Shown: positions 1 to 8,806, numbered from the stretch's first letter. The stretch: 64,000 nt of DNA from Paenibacillus sp. Soil522 (GCF_001428245.1 NZ_LMRV01000110.1:150229-214228), one strand, 5' to 3'. Numbers and translations are program-made. The notes: generated by a model not told the origin, from the sequence alone.

Positions 1-105
1 ACCTTCTGGGTGGAACTCGATACAGAAAATTTCGCTTATCATGATGTGGATGAGTGGTGGGCAAAACAAGAATTTAAATATACGGCCGAATATAAAAAAC
101 AATAA
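1..105 (+). CDS. C-terminal end of an unidentified protein (partial)
   Basis: An open frame enters from the left edge and gives 34 residues before TAA at 103-105. The tail is rich in aromatic and charged residues (DVDEWW, KYTAEYKKQ). No family could be recognised from so short a piece. A stem-loop follows at once, so this is probably the last gene of its transcript and separate from the two-component system downstream. Confidence 0.6.
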   Translation, partial: TFWVELDTENFAYHDVDEWWAKQEFKYTAEYKKQ

Positions 106-117
106 TAGCATGTGCCA

Positions 118-146
118 CACAAGCCGCCTCTAAGAGGTGGCTTGTG
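118..146 (+). terminator. Stem-loop after the partial gene
   Basis: Thirteen bases (118-130) pair with 134-146 around a 3-base TAA loop, with a single G-T wobble. The following stretch is only moderately T-rich, so it is a likely but not ideal rho-independent terminator for the gene entering from the left. Confidence 0.65.
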
Positions 147-182
147 CTATGTTCAATTCTATATGGTAATTATTTCTCTGGA

Positions 183-211
183 TTGACGTGGCAAGAGGTT
201 TGATCTAAGAT
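183..211 (+). promoter_or_regulatory. Candidate sigma-A promoter of the two-component operon
   Basis: TTGACG (183-188) is followed after 17 bases by TAAGAT (206-211). The -35 is near consensus and the -10 matches at four of six positions. Transcription would begin near 218, which puts the Fur-type box directly downstream of the start. Confidence 0.45.
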
Positions 212-224
212 ATATATATGTAAC

Positions 225-239
225 TGATAATGATTATCA
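225..239. promoter_or_regulatory. Perfect 7-1-7 Fur-family operator
   Basis: TGATAATGATTATCA is a perfect inverted repeat of 7-1-7 form, identical to the Bacillus Fur consensus TGATAATNATTATCA; PerR and Zur boxes are related but differ in key bases. It lies 36 bases before the response-regulator start and just after the likely promoter, where binding would block transcription. Iron regulation is inferred from the site alone. Confidence 0.8.
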
Positions 240-275
240 TTATAATTTGCATGCAGATTTATGGGGGTTAATCGA

Positions 276-950
276 ATGCGAATTTTATTGGTTGAGGATG
301 AAGCAAAGGTAGCACGCTTTATATCACAAGGGTTAAAAGAGCATAATTATGTTGTAGACGTGGCGAGTGATGGTGACATGGCATCCGAATTTACTTATGT
401 GGAAGATTATGATCTTTTGATCGTGGATATTATGATTCCAAAAAAAAATGGGATTCGGTTTATTAGGGAATTACGGTCGAATGGAATAAACACTCCTGTT
501 CTCATTTTAAGCGCCAAAGATTCCGTGGAGGATAAGGTAGAGGGACTCGATACGGGAGCGGACGATTTTATGACAAAACCGTTTGCTTTTTCGGAGCTGC
601 TTGCCCGTATCCGTTGTCTGCTGCGGCGGAATCAAGAGAATGCCTCCCCTTGTTTACAAGTTGCGGACCTGACGCTGAATCCTTCCACGCGGGAAGTGAT
701 TAGGGGCGGGCGCCACATTTTTACGACAAATAAGGAATATACCATCCTGGAATTTATGATGCGAAATGTAGGCAGGATTTTGTCCCGGACGTTAATTCTC
801 GAGCATGTATGGATGGATTCTTACAATACGGGAACGAATGTGGTCGATGTTTACATTAATCATTTGAGAAATAAAATTGACAAGGATTTTGATATGAAGC
901 TAATCCAAACGGTTTATAGTGTCGGCTATGTCATTAAAGGAGAAGAATAA
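276..950 (+). CDS. OmpR/CusR-type response regulator
   Basis: The product (224 aa) has a receiver domain at about residues 1-115 and an OmpR winged-helix DNA-binding domain at about 125-222. Visible hallmarks are the acidic pair E7-D8, the phospho-acceptor D51 (LLIVDIMIPKKNG), SAKD and the KPF lysine. I chose the ATG at 276 because GGGGG at 263-267 sits 8 bases upstream; the in-frame ATG at 261 would lie on that ribosome site. The kinase gene follows after 4 bases, so both are co-transcribed. A Fur-type box precedes the gene. The overall look is that of CusR/CopR metal-response regulators, but the signal sensed is not shown by the sequence. Confidence 0.9.
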   Translation: MRILLVEDEAKVARFISQGLKEHNYVVDVASDGDMASEFTYVEDYDLLIVDIMIPKKNGIRFIRELRSNGINTPVLILSAKDSVEDKVEGLDTGADDFMTKPFAFSELLARIRCLLRRNQENASPCLQVADLTLNPSTREVIRGGRHIFTTNKEYTILEFMMRNVGRILSRTLILEHVWMDSYNTGTNVVDVYINHLRNKIDKDFDMKLIQTVYSVGYVIKGEE

Positions 951-954
951 AGCG

Positions 955-2349
955 ATGATTTTTCCCAAGAGTATGAGCCGGAAGGTTGCAACCTGGCACT
1001 CTATTGTCTTTATTTCGATTTTATCTCTATTTAGCGTATTGTTATATCTTACATTTTCCAGTTCGTTAACCAAAGAAGTGGATTCGAAGTTGGCCAGAGA
1101 GGGCGGCAGAATTTCGTATTATATTGAGAATGGATATTCGTCTTCTAAAATCGAAGAATATATGAATGGATTGCCTGTTTCAGCACCAATTAACGAAGAA
1201 GAGATGTACTGGCAAATCGAAAACGACCAGGGAAAAGTCATCGCAGCCTCACAAAATCTGCACGGTCAACGCATCGACGTCTCTGGAACTTTGGAGAAGA
1301 TTGGCGAAAATATTTTCAGCTGGGATCCCGAGCTGAATGGAATACCGCTTCGTGCGATGTCCCTCCCGCTGATATCAACAAATAAATTGAATTGCAGAAT
1401 TACGGTTGCTACATCCGACGGGATACGGCATTTTGCCATCGATCAGTTGCGGAACATTATTATCATCTGCAATTTCGGATTCGTAGGAATTTCAATCGTA
1501 ATGGGATGGCTGATTTCGAAAAAAACATTGCGGCCGATTCAAAAAATAATCACTACTACCAATAAAATTACGGCAACAAACCTGCATGAGCGGTTGCCTA
1601 TTGAAGGACCGGAAGATGAATTGCAGGTGCTGTCGAAAACGTTAAACGGCATGATCGATAGGTTAGAAACTTCTTTTGCCCAAATCCAGCGGTTTACCTC
1701 CGATGTGTCCCATGAGCTTCGCACTTCCTTAACGATTATCCGTGGAGAATTGGACGTTGCTTTAATCAGAAATAGATCAGAAGAAAAATATAAGCTTGTG
1801 CTTCATTCCGTTTTGGAAGAGGTTATCTATTTATCCGATATGGTAGGGAAATTTTTATATTTATCAAAGACGTCAAATCCAAACCAGATAGAGCTGAAAA
1901 AGATTGACGGAACGCAATTATTTCAATATGTAACCAATCATTTATGGTCATTGACAGTAAAAAAACAAATAGAGCTGCATGTGCGGATCCCAGATTCATT
2001 TACTCTAAACGGAGATGAAGATCTGCTTCGAAGATTATTTATTAATTTAATTGAAAATGCAATTAAATACTCTCCTGAAGGCGGAGCAGTCGAAATAAAA
2101 GCATATAGTAAAAATGAATTTATCCGGATTGAGGTGACGGATAACGGGATCGGAATTCCCGAGGAGCATTTGCCCTTTATATTTCAACGTTTCTACCGGG
2201 CAGATGATTCGCGAACAAGGAGCCAAGGCGGAAGCGGATTGGGTTTGTCTTTGTGCAAGTGGATTGCAGACGTTCACCAAGGAACGATTGAAATCCGCAG
2301 CAAGACAGATCAGGGAACGACGGTCATCGTCAATTTGCTTGCCGGTTAG
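955..2349 (+). CDS. Sensor histidine kinase, CusS-like
   Basis: A 464-aa membrane kinase, partner of the preceding regulator. One membrane helix lies near the N-terminus and a second at about residues 160-185, enclosing an extracytoplasmic sensor. HAMP, HisKA and HATPase_c domains follow. H253 lies in SHELRTSLT; most kinases have HELRTP, so the conserved proline is serine here. The N box (NLIENAIKYSPEGG), G1 (DNGIGIP), F box and G2 (GSGLGL) are intact, so catalysis should be preserved. The ATG at 955 was chosen because AGGAG at 938-942 lies 12 bases upstream; a longer reading from 919 would overlap the regulator. It resembles heavy-metal sensor kinases. Confidence 0.9.
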   Translation: MIFPKSMSRKVATWHSIVFISILSLFSVLLYLTFSSSLTKEVDSKLAREGGRISYYIENGYSSSKIEEYMNGLPVSAPINEEEMYWQIENDQGKVIAASQNLHGQRIDVSGTLEKIGENIFSWDPELNGIPLRAMSLPLISTNKLNCRITVATSDGIRHFAIDQLRNIIIICNFGFVGISIVMGWLISKKTLRPIQKIITTTNKITATNLHERLPIEGPEDELQVLSKTLNGMIDRLETSFAQIQRFTSDVSHELRTSLTIIRGELDVALIRNRSEEKYKLVLHSVLEEVIYLSDMVGKFLYLSKTSNPNQIELKKIDGTQLFQYVTNHLWSLTVKKQIELHVRIPDSFTLNGDEDLLRRLFINLIENAIKYSPEGGAVEIKAYSKNEFIRIEVTDNGIGIPEEHLPFIFQRFYRADDSRTRSQGGSGLGLSLCKWIADVHQGTIEIRSKTDQGTTVIVNLLAG

Positions 2350-2390
2350 CGATGTAAGCAGAGGACATGTGCCTGGCTGATATACGTATG

Positions 2391-2433
2391 AAAAAAAAGC
2401 GCCGGAGCCGCCGCAGGAGCGGCTTCAGCGCTT
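2391..2433 (-). terminator. Rho-independent terminator of the proline dehydrogenase gene
   Basis: On the minus strand a two-part stem (2428-2433 with 2397-2402, and 2419-2424 with 2406-2411) overlaps the stop codon and is followed by a run of eight T (complement of A at 2391-2398). On the plus strand there is no T-run, so it serves only the minus-strand gene. Confidence 0.85.
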
Positions 2434-3357
2434 GAGACCGGACATATTTTTGAGCACCAGCATCAGGTTTGCAGGCTTCTCGGCAAGCCGGCGGGTGAAA
2501 TAAGGATACCACATGACGCCGTAAGGGACGTAGCAGCGGATGCGGTAGCCCTCTTTGGCCAGCCGGACCTGCTCATTCATCCGAAGACCGTAAAGCATCT
2601 GAAATTCGAATGCGTTTTTAGAAATCCGATGCGTACGCGCATAAGCCTTCACCCAGCTGATGATCGCATCGTCATGCGAGGCGATCGCCGTATAAACGCC
2701 TTTGTCCAAATGAAGCTTGATCATGCTTTTAAAGCTGGCTATGACCTCGTCCGCCTTCTGATAAGCGACCTCGTCCGATTCTTTATAGGCGCCCTTTACG
2801 AGGCGAAGGCTTATGCGCGCTTGCAGCATATCCTTGACGTCCTGCTCTGTCCGGAATAAATAAGCCTGCAGCACGGTTCCGACATTCGTTAATCCTTCGG
2901 TATGAAGCCGTTTTACGATATCGAGCGTCGCCTGCGTGTAAGGCGTATTTTCCATGTCGATCCGAACGAAGTTTCGGTGGCGTCTCGCATGCTTTACCAC
3001 ATCCCGAATATTTGCATAGCACGCCTCTTGGTCCAGAGCGAGTCCCATTTGGGTCGGCTTTAGCGATACGTTAGAGCTTGCTTTGCTGGCGGCAATGCCT
3101 TCGATAAGCTTTAAATACTGCTCTTTGTATGCGGCAGACTCGCTTATATCCCGGATGCCTTCGCCAAGATGATCGAGCGTAGCCATAATTCCGAGCTTGC
3201 CGAGCACCTTGATTTCCGCTAAAGCCTCCTCAAGCGTTTCCCCTGCAATAAACCTGCTGGCGAGCCTTTTGCCAAAGGTCGTTGAAAGCTTCTCTATAAG
3301 CGGAATTCCTGTAATCGTCAATAATGACTTGCGATACCACTTCGATCCGATGCCCAT
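2425..3357 (-). CDS. Proline dehydrogenase (PutB/FadM type)
   Basis: A 310-aa FAD enzyme that oxidises proline to pyrroline-5-carboxylate, the first step of proline catabolism. It fits the monofunctional Bacillus form of about 300 aa. Recognisable stretches include AGETLEEALAEIK, ATLDHLGEGI, a NVSLKPTQMG strand, FVRIDMENT, LRLVKGAYKE and the C-terminal YVPYG segment that closes the TIM barrel. The start at 3357 was chosen because AAAGGAG stands 8 bases upstream; reading further upstream reaches an ATG (3411) and TTG (3426) without a ribosome site. The partner pyrroline-5-carboxylate dehydrogenase gene is not adjacent. It has its own terminator. Confidence 0.93.
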   Translation of the reverse strand: MGIGSKWYRKSLLTITGIPLIEKLSTTFGKRLASRFIAGETLEEALAEIKVLGKLGIMATLDHLGEGIRDISESAAYKEQYLKLIEGIAASKASSNVSLKPTQMGLALDQEACYANIRDVVKHARRHRNFVRIDMENTPYTQATLDIVKRLHTEGLTNVGTVLQAYLFRTEQDVKDMLQARISLRLVKGAYKESDEVAYQKADEVIASFKSMIKLHLDKGVYTAIASHDDAIISWVKAYARTHRISKNAFEFQMLYGLRMNEQVRLAKEGYRIRCYVPYGVMWYPYFTRRLAEKPANLMLVLKNMSGLKR

Positions 3358-3423
3358 CAGAGTTGCTCCTTTCCAAAAAGCGTTAGTAGGAGTCTGATTC
3401 AAGGTGTCCATTATTAGTATATT

Positions 3424-3448
3424 CAAAAATCATAGTTATCGCGCTATG
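3424..3448 (-). terminator. Possible weak terminator after the phosphodiester glycosidase gene
   Basis: On the minus strand CATAG (3448-3444) pairs with CTATG (3435-3431), followed by ATTTTTG. The stem is short, so this is tentative. It lies just beyond the stop codon of the gene at 3458-4534. Confidence 0.35.
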
Positions 3449-3457
3449 CAAGCCTGA

Positions 3458-4534
3458 TTATTTAAAAAACAGAAAGTGTGTCGGCAGCTTGCGAAGCTGT
3501 CCGTCAGAAGGCTTATTAATGACGCGGCCGTTAAAAATGAGCGAGGAAGAGCCGCCGCCATCCAGGTTGTAGCCGTCAACGGCGCCATAGCGCTGCAGCA
3601 AGATCTGCATTTCGCCCAGCGTAGCGCCGGAGCTTCCGGATTCGTTGTACCCGTCAGCCACGAGAAACAGCAGCTGGTCATCCTTATAGTTGGCGATAAT
3701 GGTTCGGGGAGCGCGCTTCGGGCTAGTTTGCCATTTGGCCGGAATGGGCTGCAAAGCTCCGCCGCGCATCAAGACGGGCACAAAGGATGCTCCGAACTTC
3801 GGATTTTGAGCATCGAGCTGCTGCCGGCTCGCGAATTTCCCGCCGATCAGCTTATTCTTATCGTTTAGGCCGACAAAAAACAGATCCGCATGAGGCGGCT
3901 CAAAGCTTGTGGCATAGCTGCCGTCAACGATGGTCGTGCTCAGCGGGTATCTCTTGCCGCGGCCATCAGCAAAGCCGCCTGCATTAATGCCCGCGACAGC
4001 GTTGTGACGATTCACGGCGGCGAGCGTTGTCTCCGCCTTGCCGAGCTCATCTCCGCCAAGCGACATAGTCATCGCGTCACTGCTCTTCAGCTTCACCTTG
4101 AGCGCATACGCCGAGAAGTTTTCCGCTTTTATGTAAAAAAGCTGAGCTCTCAGCTTTTCCGATTCGAGTGCAGCCGCGGGATTGCCCAGCCTGCTGGTGA
4201 TCTTGCGGTCGTATAGGATCAGCGGTCTCACCGCTTGCGTTGCGGCTATGGACGAGATTTTCGCCATTTCGGCATTTGTTTGCTTATACAGCTTTAATTG
4301 CTTTTGAATGGATTCACGAGTTTGCGACGCGGTTTCCTGGGCGTGATCAAGGCCTGATGCGGCAGGTGTAATATCGGCTTCAGGGATTCGTGCCTGTTCG
4401 GTTACAGGCAGCGGAAACGCTTCTTCAGATAATTGGATGACAATATCGGATAGCAGCAGCCAAATCATAATGCCGAGAAAAGGCGCAATGGCAAGCAGCG
4501 CTGTACGGTTTAATGCTTTAACGGTGATGTTCAT
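3458..4534 (-). CDS. Membrane-anchored phosphodiester glycosidase (NAGPA domain)
   Basis: A 358-aa protein with one N-terminal membrane helix (about residues 10-32), a linker with coiled-coil character, and a C-terminal phosphodiester glycosidase domain from about residue 130 (NAGPA, formerly DUF2233). The family cleaves phosphodiester-linked sugars and in Bacillus is tied to wall teichoic acid or exopolysaccharide turnover. Motifs seen are INAGGFADG, TIVDGSY, PRTIIANYKDD and the signature GYNLDGGGSSSL. The domain would face outside. Its start overlaps the stop of the upstream gene by 4 bases (ATGA type), so the two are translationally coupled. The exact substrate is unknown. Confidence 0.85.
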   Translation of the reverse strand: MNITVKALNRTALLAIAPFLGIMIWLLLSDIVIQLSEEAFPLPVTEQARIPEADITPAASGLDHAQETASQTRESIQKQLKLYKQTNAEMAKISSIAATQAVRPLILYDRKITSRLGNPAAALESEKLRAQLFYIKAENFSAYALKVKLKSSDAMTMSLGGDELGKAETTLAAVNRHNAVAGINAGGFADGRGKRYPLSTTIVDGSYATSFEPPHADLFFVGLNDKNKLIGGKFASRQQLDAQNPKFGASFVPVLMRGGALQPIPAKWQTSPKRAPRTIIANYKDDQLLFLVADGYNESGSSGATLGEMQILLQRYGAVDGYNLDGGGSSSLIFNGRVINKPSDGQLRKLPTHFLFFK

Positions 4535-4962
4535 TTGAGCAGATCCAAGTTCTTCTGCAGCTCGTTCAGCTGCTTCTTCACTTCGTTCAATTGCGTGTAC
4601 AGCTTATTGCTGTTGTCGGTTTTGGAATCTGCGTTATCCTTCGTGAACGTAAGCAGCTCATTCAGCGCATCGACCTTGGCCTTCAGCTCGGCAAGACCGG
4701 AAGTGTAGCCCGTCTCCAGCTCAAGCATGCGAGCCTCGTAGTCTTTCTGCATCGCCGAAATTTGACTGGCGGTTTGCCGCTCCAGATCCGCAGACAACGT
4801 CTGCTGAATCCGGTCCGTATACCATTTGGCCCCTAGTATGCCTGAGCATATGATCATGAGCCATACGAAGACGAAAAGGAGGAAGGTCCTATTTCCTTTC
4901 TTTTTTCGTGTCTTATTGTCGTATTGGCTTGCAGTGCGTTGTTCTAAAATCAAATCATTCAT
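4531..4962 (-). CDS. Small single-pass membrane protein with coiled coil
   Basis: A 143-aa protein with a basic N-terminal segment, one membrane helix (FLLFVFVWLMIICSGILGA), then an extracytoplasmic region that is almost all heptad-like and charged (ELKAKVDALNELLTF, KKQLNELQKNLDLLK). No enzymatic motif is visible. It is probably a partner or scaffold of the coupled glycosidase downstream, which it overlaps by 4 bases. GAGAGGTGA lies just before: the ATG at 4971 would be too close to it, whereas the ATG at 4962 stands about 10 bases away and is preferred. Confidence 0.75.
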   Translation of the reverse strand: MNDLILEQRTASQYDNKTRKKKGNRTFLLFVFVWLMIICSGILGAKWYTDRIQQTLSADLERQTASQISAMQKDYEARMLELETGYTSGLAELKAKVDALNELLTFTKDNADSKTDNSNKLYTQLNEVKKQLNELQKNLDLLK

Positions 4963-5228
4963 TCTATCCATTCACCTCTCTTGTTGGTCACTTGCATGAA
5001 AGATCGGATGAACGAACTGCAAGCATTAGGGTTCATAACTTTAGACATCAATCGACGCTGAATAGTTGCGTATGTCATCTTATTGTAACAAAGAGAGGAA
5101 TGGATGTCCCCCATGACATGTGGGAATTTCTTGTAAATTTTGAACTTCAGCGGAACATTCTTTCCCTTTGCTGCGTCTAACCCTACGGAATGCGGCAGAC
5201 CATGCTGCAAAATTGGAAGGAGAACAGG

Positions 5229-6983
5229 ATGAATAGAGAGAGATGGATTAAGCGAACGGCCAGGCAAGTAATCGCAGCAAGCTTGCTGGTTTCACTTGTG
5301 GGCACAGGATTTGGGTCGAAGGAAGAGGTATATGCAGCGGAGCGTCAGCCTGTAAATCTGGCATTTGTTCACGGTTCGAAACAAATGACATTCAATGGCA
5401 AGGTACAGAATATGACGACGCCGCTGCCGATTGTAAAAGGAGTCACGATGATTCCGGTTCGTACGATTGCGAGCTCGGTAGGTGCAAGGGTATATAATGA
5501 CAATAAGGGCACTCATATCGATACCTATTTTAATAAAGTGACGCTTAACATCAATATGCGCGGCGCCCGCCGCAACGGCAGTTACGTTCTGCTGCCTGCA
5601 GCGGCGATGCGGATTAACGATACGATGCACGTGCCTTTGTCCGCGGTTAAGCAGCTGTGGAACGCAGGCTATGTGTTCAATGCGCAGCTTAAGCAAATAA
5701 GCATAACGATTCAGCCGGATCCAAACGTTGCTCCGGTAGCGGATTTTAAGGCGCCGCTTGAGGTGAGGCTTGGCGAGCCAGTGGAATTTGAGGATCTTAG
5801 CTACGATCCGGACGGCAAGATCATCAAGACGGAATGGACAGGACGCAAGAGCGCGTATTTTGAACCGGGCTTTTATACGGTTACGCAATCCGTTTACGAT
5901 AATGAAGGCACTTGGAGCGAGAAAAAAGAGCAAATAATTAACGTTATCGACGAAGTGATGTATACGCCTTATGAATACTACATGCGCTACGGTAATCCGG
6001 GCGACAAGTTCGCGTTAGACGCGAAGCTGATGAATACCTTTAAAGAGGTTGCTACGTTTGAGACTAAGGGACACACAACCTTGTACATGTCCAATGCGCC
6101 GGAGCGGTTTTTCGGCGAAGGCCTCTTATATGAGGATGTGCTGGACAGTCCGAGCCGTATATTCCTTCACCATCGGAATGGTACGCAAGAGAGGATGAAG
6201 CTGGCTGTCATCGTTACGAACACACAAAGTGAAACCGTTAAGCTAACGCTGGGCAACCGGGGCTTGGCGGGGCCAAGCGTAAACGCGATGCAATTCGGTT
6301 CCGCTGCGGTGACGAGATACTTAACGGGGAGCGCGCCGCGCGAGCTGATCTTGGAGCCGGGCACATCAGCAGTGCTGCTGCCTGAGCTGGAGAAAATCAT
6401 TATGAATCCGGATGAAGGTTTTTCCGGCTTGATGGACGTAGATATGGATGGCCCGTTAACCTTTTCGGCGATGGCCCTGAGAGAGACGACGGATGGGCTC
6501 AGTTCCGTGTTTATGCTGGAGGAGCTGGAGAAGGTCGGAAATCGCGGCTTATTTCTTGATACGGACCAGTATATAGATGTAACGGAGACGGTTGGCCTTA
6601 AGGAGAGCAAGCTCCGTATCGGCAGCCGTGGAACGAGCATGGTAGGCGAGGATGCGCTGACCGGCGGACTGACTTACAACGGAGGCGAATACGGAGCTGT
6701 TACGACGGTCAGGCTCAAGGATGTCGCATATGGAACCCGGATTATTTTGAACCCGCGCGCGGGCATTTTCCAAGGCGCGGTTTCCGTAAACGGGAAGGTT
6801 GTAGCCGTGCCGACAGGAGGGCATTTGAACCTTGGCGAAGGGGCATTGATTTATACGCAGAAGAAGCCGGAGGGCGCTGTAGGATTACAGGCACCGCCGG
6901 AGGTGACGATCAAATATACATCACCGGGAGCAAGCTCATTACCGATATTATTCGTATTTATTCCAGGCTCGAATTTTGACTAA
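5229..6983 (+). CDS. Secreted stalk-like protein with copper amine oxidase N-like domain and PKD-like domain
   Basis: A 584-aa exported protein. The signal peptide (basic start, hydrophobic ASLLVSLVGTGFG) probably ends near VYA-AE. Residues of about 35-155 form a copper-amine-oxidase N-terminal-like (stalk) domain, common in Paenibacillus surface proteins, with PIVKGVTMIPVRTI and MHVPLSAVKQLW. A PKD-like stretch follows (APVADFKAP, DLSYDPDGKI). The remaining 350 residues are beta-rich and not recognised. The ATG at 5229 follows AAGGAG at a good distance, while the ATG at 5190 has none. It is divergent from the glycosidase pair, suggesting a shared envelope role, which is only inferred. Confidence 0.75.
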   Translation: MNRERWIKRTARQVIAASLLVSLVGTGFGSKEEVYAAERQPVNLAFVHGSKQMTFNGKVQNMTTPLPIVKGVTMIPVRTIASSVGARVYNDNKGTHIDTYFNKVTLNINMRGARRNGSYVLLPAAAMRINDTMHVPLSAVKQLWNAGYVFNAQLKQISITIQPDPNVAPVADFKAPLEVRLGEPVEFEDLSYDPDGKIIKTEWTGRKSAYFEPGFYTVTQSVYDNEGTWSEKKEQIINVIDEVMYTPYEYYMRYGNPGDKFALDAKLMNTFKEVATFETKGHTTLYMSNAPERFFGEGLLYEDVLDSPSRIFLHHRNGTQERMKLAVIVTNTQSETVKLTLGNRGLAGPSVNAMQFGSAAVTRYLTGSAPRELILEPGTSAVLLPELEKIIMNPDEGFSGLMDVDMDGPLTFSAMALRETTDGLSSVFMLEELEKVGNRGLFLDTDQYIDVTETVGLKESKLRIGSRGTSMVGEDALTGGLTYNGGEYGAVTTVRLKDVAYGTRIILNPRAGIFQGAVSVNGKVVAVPTGGHLNLGEGALIYTQKKPEGAVGLQAPPEVTIKYTSPGASSLPILFVFIPGSNFD

Positions 6984-6992
6984 CAATCGTAT

Positions 6993-7032
6993 GGAGGATG
7001 CGCCGCTTACGGGCGGCGGTCCTCCTTTTTTT
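6993..7032 (+). terminator. Strong rho-independent terminator
   Basis: GGAGGA (6993-6998) pairs with TCCTCC (7020-7025), with a GC-rich inner stem and a short loop, followed by seven T (7026-7032). It ends the stalk-protein transcript. Confidence 0.9.
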
Positions 7033-7060
7033 GTTGTCGGCGTCCGTCGTCATGTATAAT
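7031..7060 (+). promoter_or_regulatory. Sigma-A promoter of msrAB
   Basis: TTGTTG (7031-7036), 18 bases, then TATAAT (7055-7060), a perfect -10. The -35 begins at the end of the preceding terminator T-run, so the two elements are packed together. An AGGAGGGGG ribosome site precedes the ATG at 7105. Confidence 0.7.
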
Positions 7061-7104
7061 AGAGATGTTAATTATGAATCGAACCAATTAGGAGGGGGAT
7101 CAGT

Positions 7105-8100
7105 ATGGATCAACCAATCAACAATAACGGCGCGAGCCGAATAGAGTCAAAAGCCATGTTCGCAGGAGGCTGCTTCTGGTGTATGGTTACACCGTTCGAA
7201 GAAATGCCCGGCATTATTTCTGTCGTATCCGGCTACACGGGCGGACACACGGTAAACCCAACCTACCAGGAGGTTTGCTCAGAGACAACGGGTCATGCGG
7301 AGGCTGTACAAATTACGTATGATCCGCAAATATTCCCCTACGAGAAGCTGCTGGATATTTTCTGGAGGCAAATCGATCCGACCGATGCAGGCGGTCAGTT
7401 TCATGACCGTGGCGAATCGTACAGGACCGGCATCTACTATTATGATGAGAGGCAGCGTGAGCTGGCCGAGGCTTCGAAGCAGGAGCTTGAGGCGAGCGGC
7501 CGCTTCGACCGCCCGATCGTGACGGAAATTAAGCCTGCGCAAACCTTTTATCCGGCAGAGGACTATCATCAGGGGTACCACAAAACAAATCCTTATCGTT
7601 ACAAAATGTACCGCAAAGGCTCGGGCCGCGACGCATTTATAGCGCAAAACTGGACGATTAAGAAGGATAAGGAAGAGCTCAAACAGCGCCTGACACAGGT
7701 CCAGTACGAAGTGACGCAAAACAACGGGACGGAGCGCCCGTTCACCGGCGAATACTGGGATCACACCGAGGACGGCATTTATGTGGACATCGTTTCGGGA
7801 GAGCCGCTGTTCAGCTCCCGCGACAAATACGATGCGGGCTGCGGCTGGCCGAGCTTCACGAAGCCGCTGCAGGCATCGGCCGTTTCAGAGCACACGGACA
7901 CTTCGCATTATATGGTAAGGGTTGAGGTTCGCAGCAAAGAGGGCGATTCCCATCTCGGCCATGTGTTCGATGACGGACCGAAGCCGGGAGGACTCCGGTA
8001 CTGCATTAACTCCGCATCGCTGCGGTTTGTCGGCAAGGCTGATCTGGAGCGGGAAGGGTACGGCGAGTACCTGCATTTGTTCAAATATAAGAATTTATAA
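7105..8100 (+). CDS. msrAB: Fused methionine sulfoxide reductase A/B
   Basis: A 331-aa bifunctional repair enzyme reducing both S- and R-epimers of methionine sulfoxide, in the cytoplasm (no signal peptide). The MsrA half (about residues 15-170) has GGCFWC with catalytic C23, and SGYTGG. The MsrB half (about 190-325) has AGCGWPSF and the catalytic RYCINS with C300. The two CxxC zinc pairs of many MsrB proteins are absent (GIYVDIVSGEPLF occupies the first), as is usual in the non-zinc fused type. It has its own promoter and a strong ribosome site. Confidence 0.96.
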   Translation: MDQPINNNGASRIESKAMFAGGCFWCMVTPFEEMPGIISVVSGYTGGHTVNPTYQEVCSETTGHAEAVQITYDPQIFPYEKLLDIFWRQIDPTDAGGQFHDRGESYRTGIYYYDERQRELAEASKQELEASGRFDRPIVTEIKPAQTFYPAEDYHQGYHKTNPYRYKMYRKGSGRDAFIAQNWTIKKDKEELKQRLTQVQYEVTQNNGTERPFTGEYWDHTEDGIYVDIVSGEPLFSSRDKYDAGCGWPSFTKPLQASAVSEHTDTSHYMVRVEVRSKEGDSHLGHVFDDGPKPGGLRYCINSASLRFVGKADLEREGYGEYLHLFKYKNL

Positions 8101-8170
8101 GTTTCACATTTATAAATAAGCTTATATTTCACCGTGAAACGAGCTGTTGCCGCCAAAGGACGGCGACAGC
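8101..8170. other. Two stem-loops between msrAB and the nitroreductase gene
   Basis: GTTTCAC (8101-8107) pairs with GTGAAAC (8134-8140). A second stem pairs CTGTTGCCG with CGGCGACAG around an 8-base loop (about 8144-8169). Neither has a clear T-run, so they may be weak terminators or mRNA-stabilising structures. Confidence 0.45.
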
Positions 8171-8230
8171 CGTTTACGCTTGGAGTGATGAGATGGGGTA
8201 TAAAGTTGTTGAATCGGGGAGATGCGGAAA

Positions 8231-8800
8231 ATGAACGTTGAAGAAGCGATTCGCACACGGAGAACGATAGGGAGAGTGAAGAAGGACCCGGTTGATCGCG
8301 CTCTTATTGAAAGGCTGCTCGACGCGGCGGCTTGGGCGCCCAGTCATCATAATACGCAGCCGTGGTCGTTTATCGTCATGACAGGTGAAGGAAGAGCAAG
8401 GCTTGGTGAAGGCTACGCGCGCGTAGCCGCTGCAGCTGTTCCTGAGCTGAGCGGCCAGACGCTTGAGGAGCGTTTGGCAAAGGAGCGTATGAAAGCGTAC
8501 CGGGCACCGGTCGTCATTGCTGCCGTATGCTCGCCTTCGGATGATCCGCGCGCGGTGCTGGCAGAAGAGCTTGCCGCCGCTCAAGCAGCGGTGCAAAATC
8601 TGCTGCTCGCAGCGCATGCGAATGGACTTGGCGCGATTTGGCGATCCGGTGATCCGATGTATCATCCGCTTATGAAAGAAAATTTCGGGCTTAGCGGCGG
8701 GCAGCATATCGTAGGCTTTATTTATATCGGTTATCCGGACATGACAGCGCCACAGCCGCAGCGTATTCCAGCTACTGCGAAGACGGTATGGCTGGTGTAG
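8231..8800 (+). CDS. Nitroreductase-family flavoprotein
   Basis: A 189-aa FMN-dependent oxidoreductase of the nitroreductase fold. The N-terminal RTRRTI, WAPSHHNTQPWSFIV and the later LLLAAHANGLGAIWRSGD match the FMN-binding signatures of YdjA/YfkO-like members. The family reduces nitro groups, quinones or similar acceptors using NAD(P)H; the physiological substrate cannot be read. The ATG at 8231 follows GGGGAG (8216-8221) by 9 bases; the ATG at 8222 touches that site and is less likely. It is probably monocistronic. Confidence 0.88.
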   Translation: MNVEEAIRTRRTIGRVKKDPVDRALIERLLDAAAWAPSHHNTQPWSFIVMTGEGRARLGEGYARVAAAAVPELSGQTLEERLAKERMKAYRAPVVIAAVCSPSDDPRAVLAEELAAAQAAVQNLLLAAHANGLGAIWRSGDPMYHPLMKENFGLSGGQHIVGFIYIGYPDMTAPQPQRIPATAKTVWLV

Positions 8801-8806
8801 GAAATG

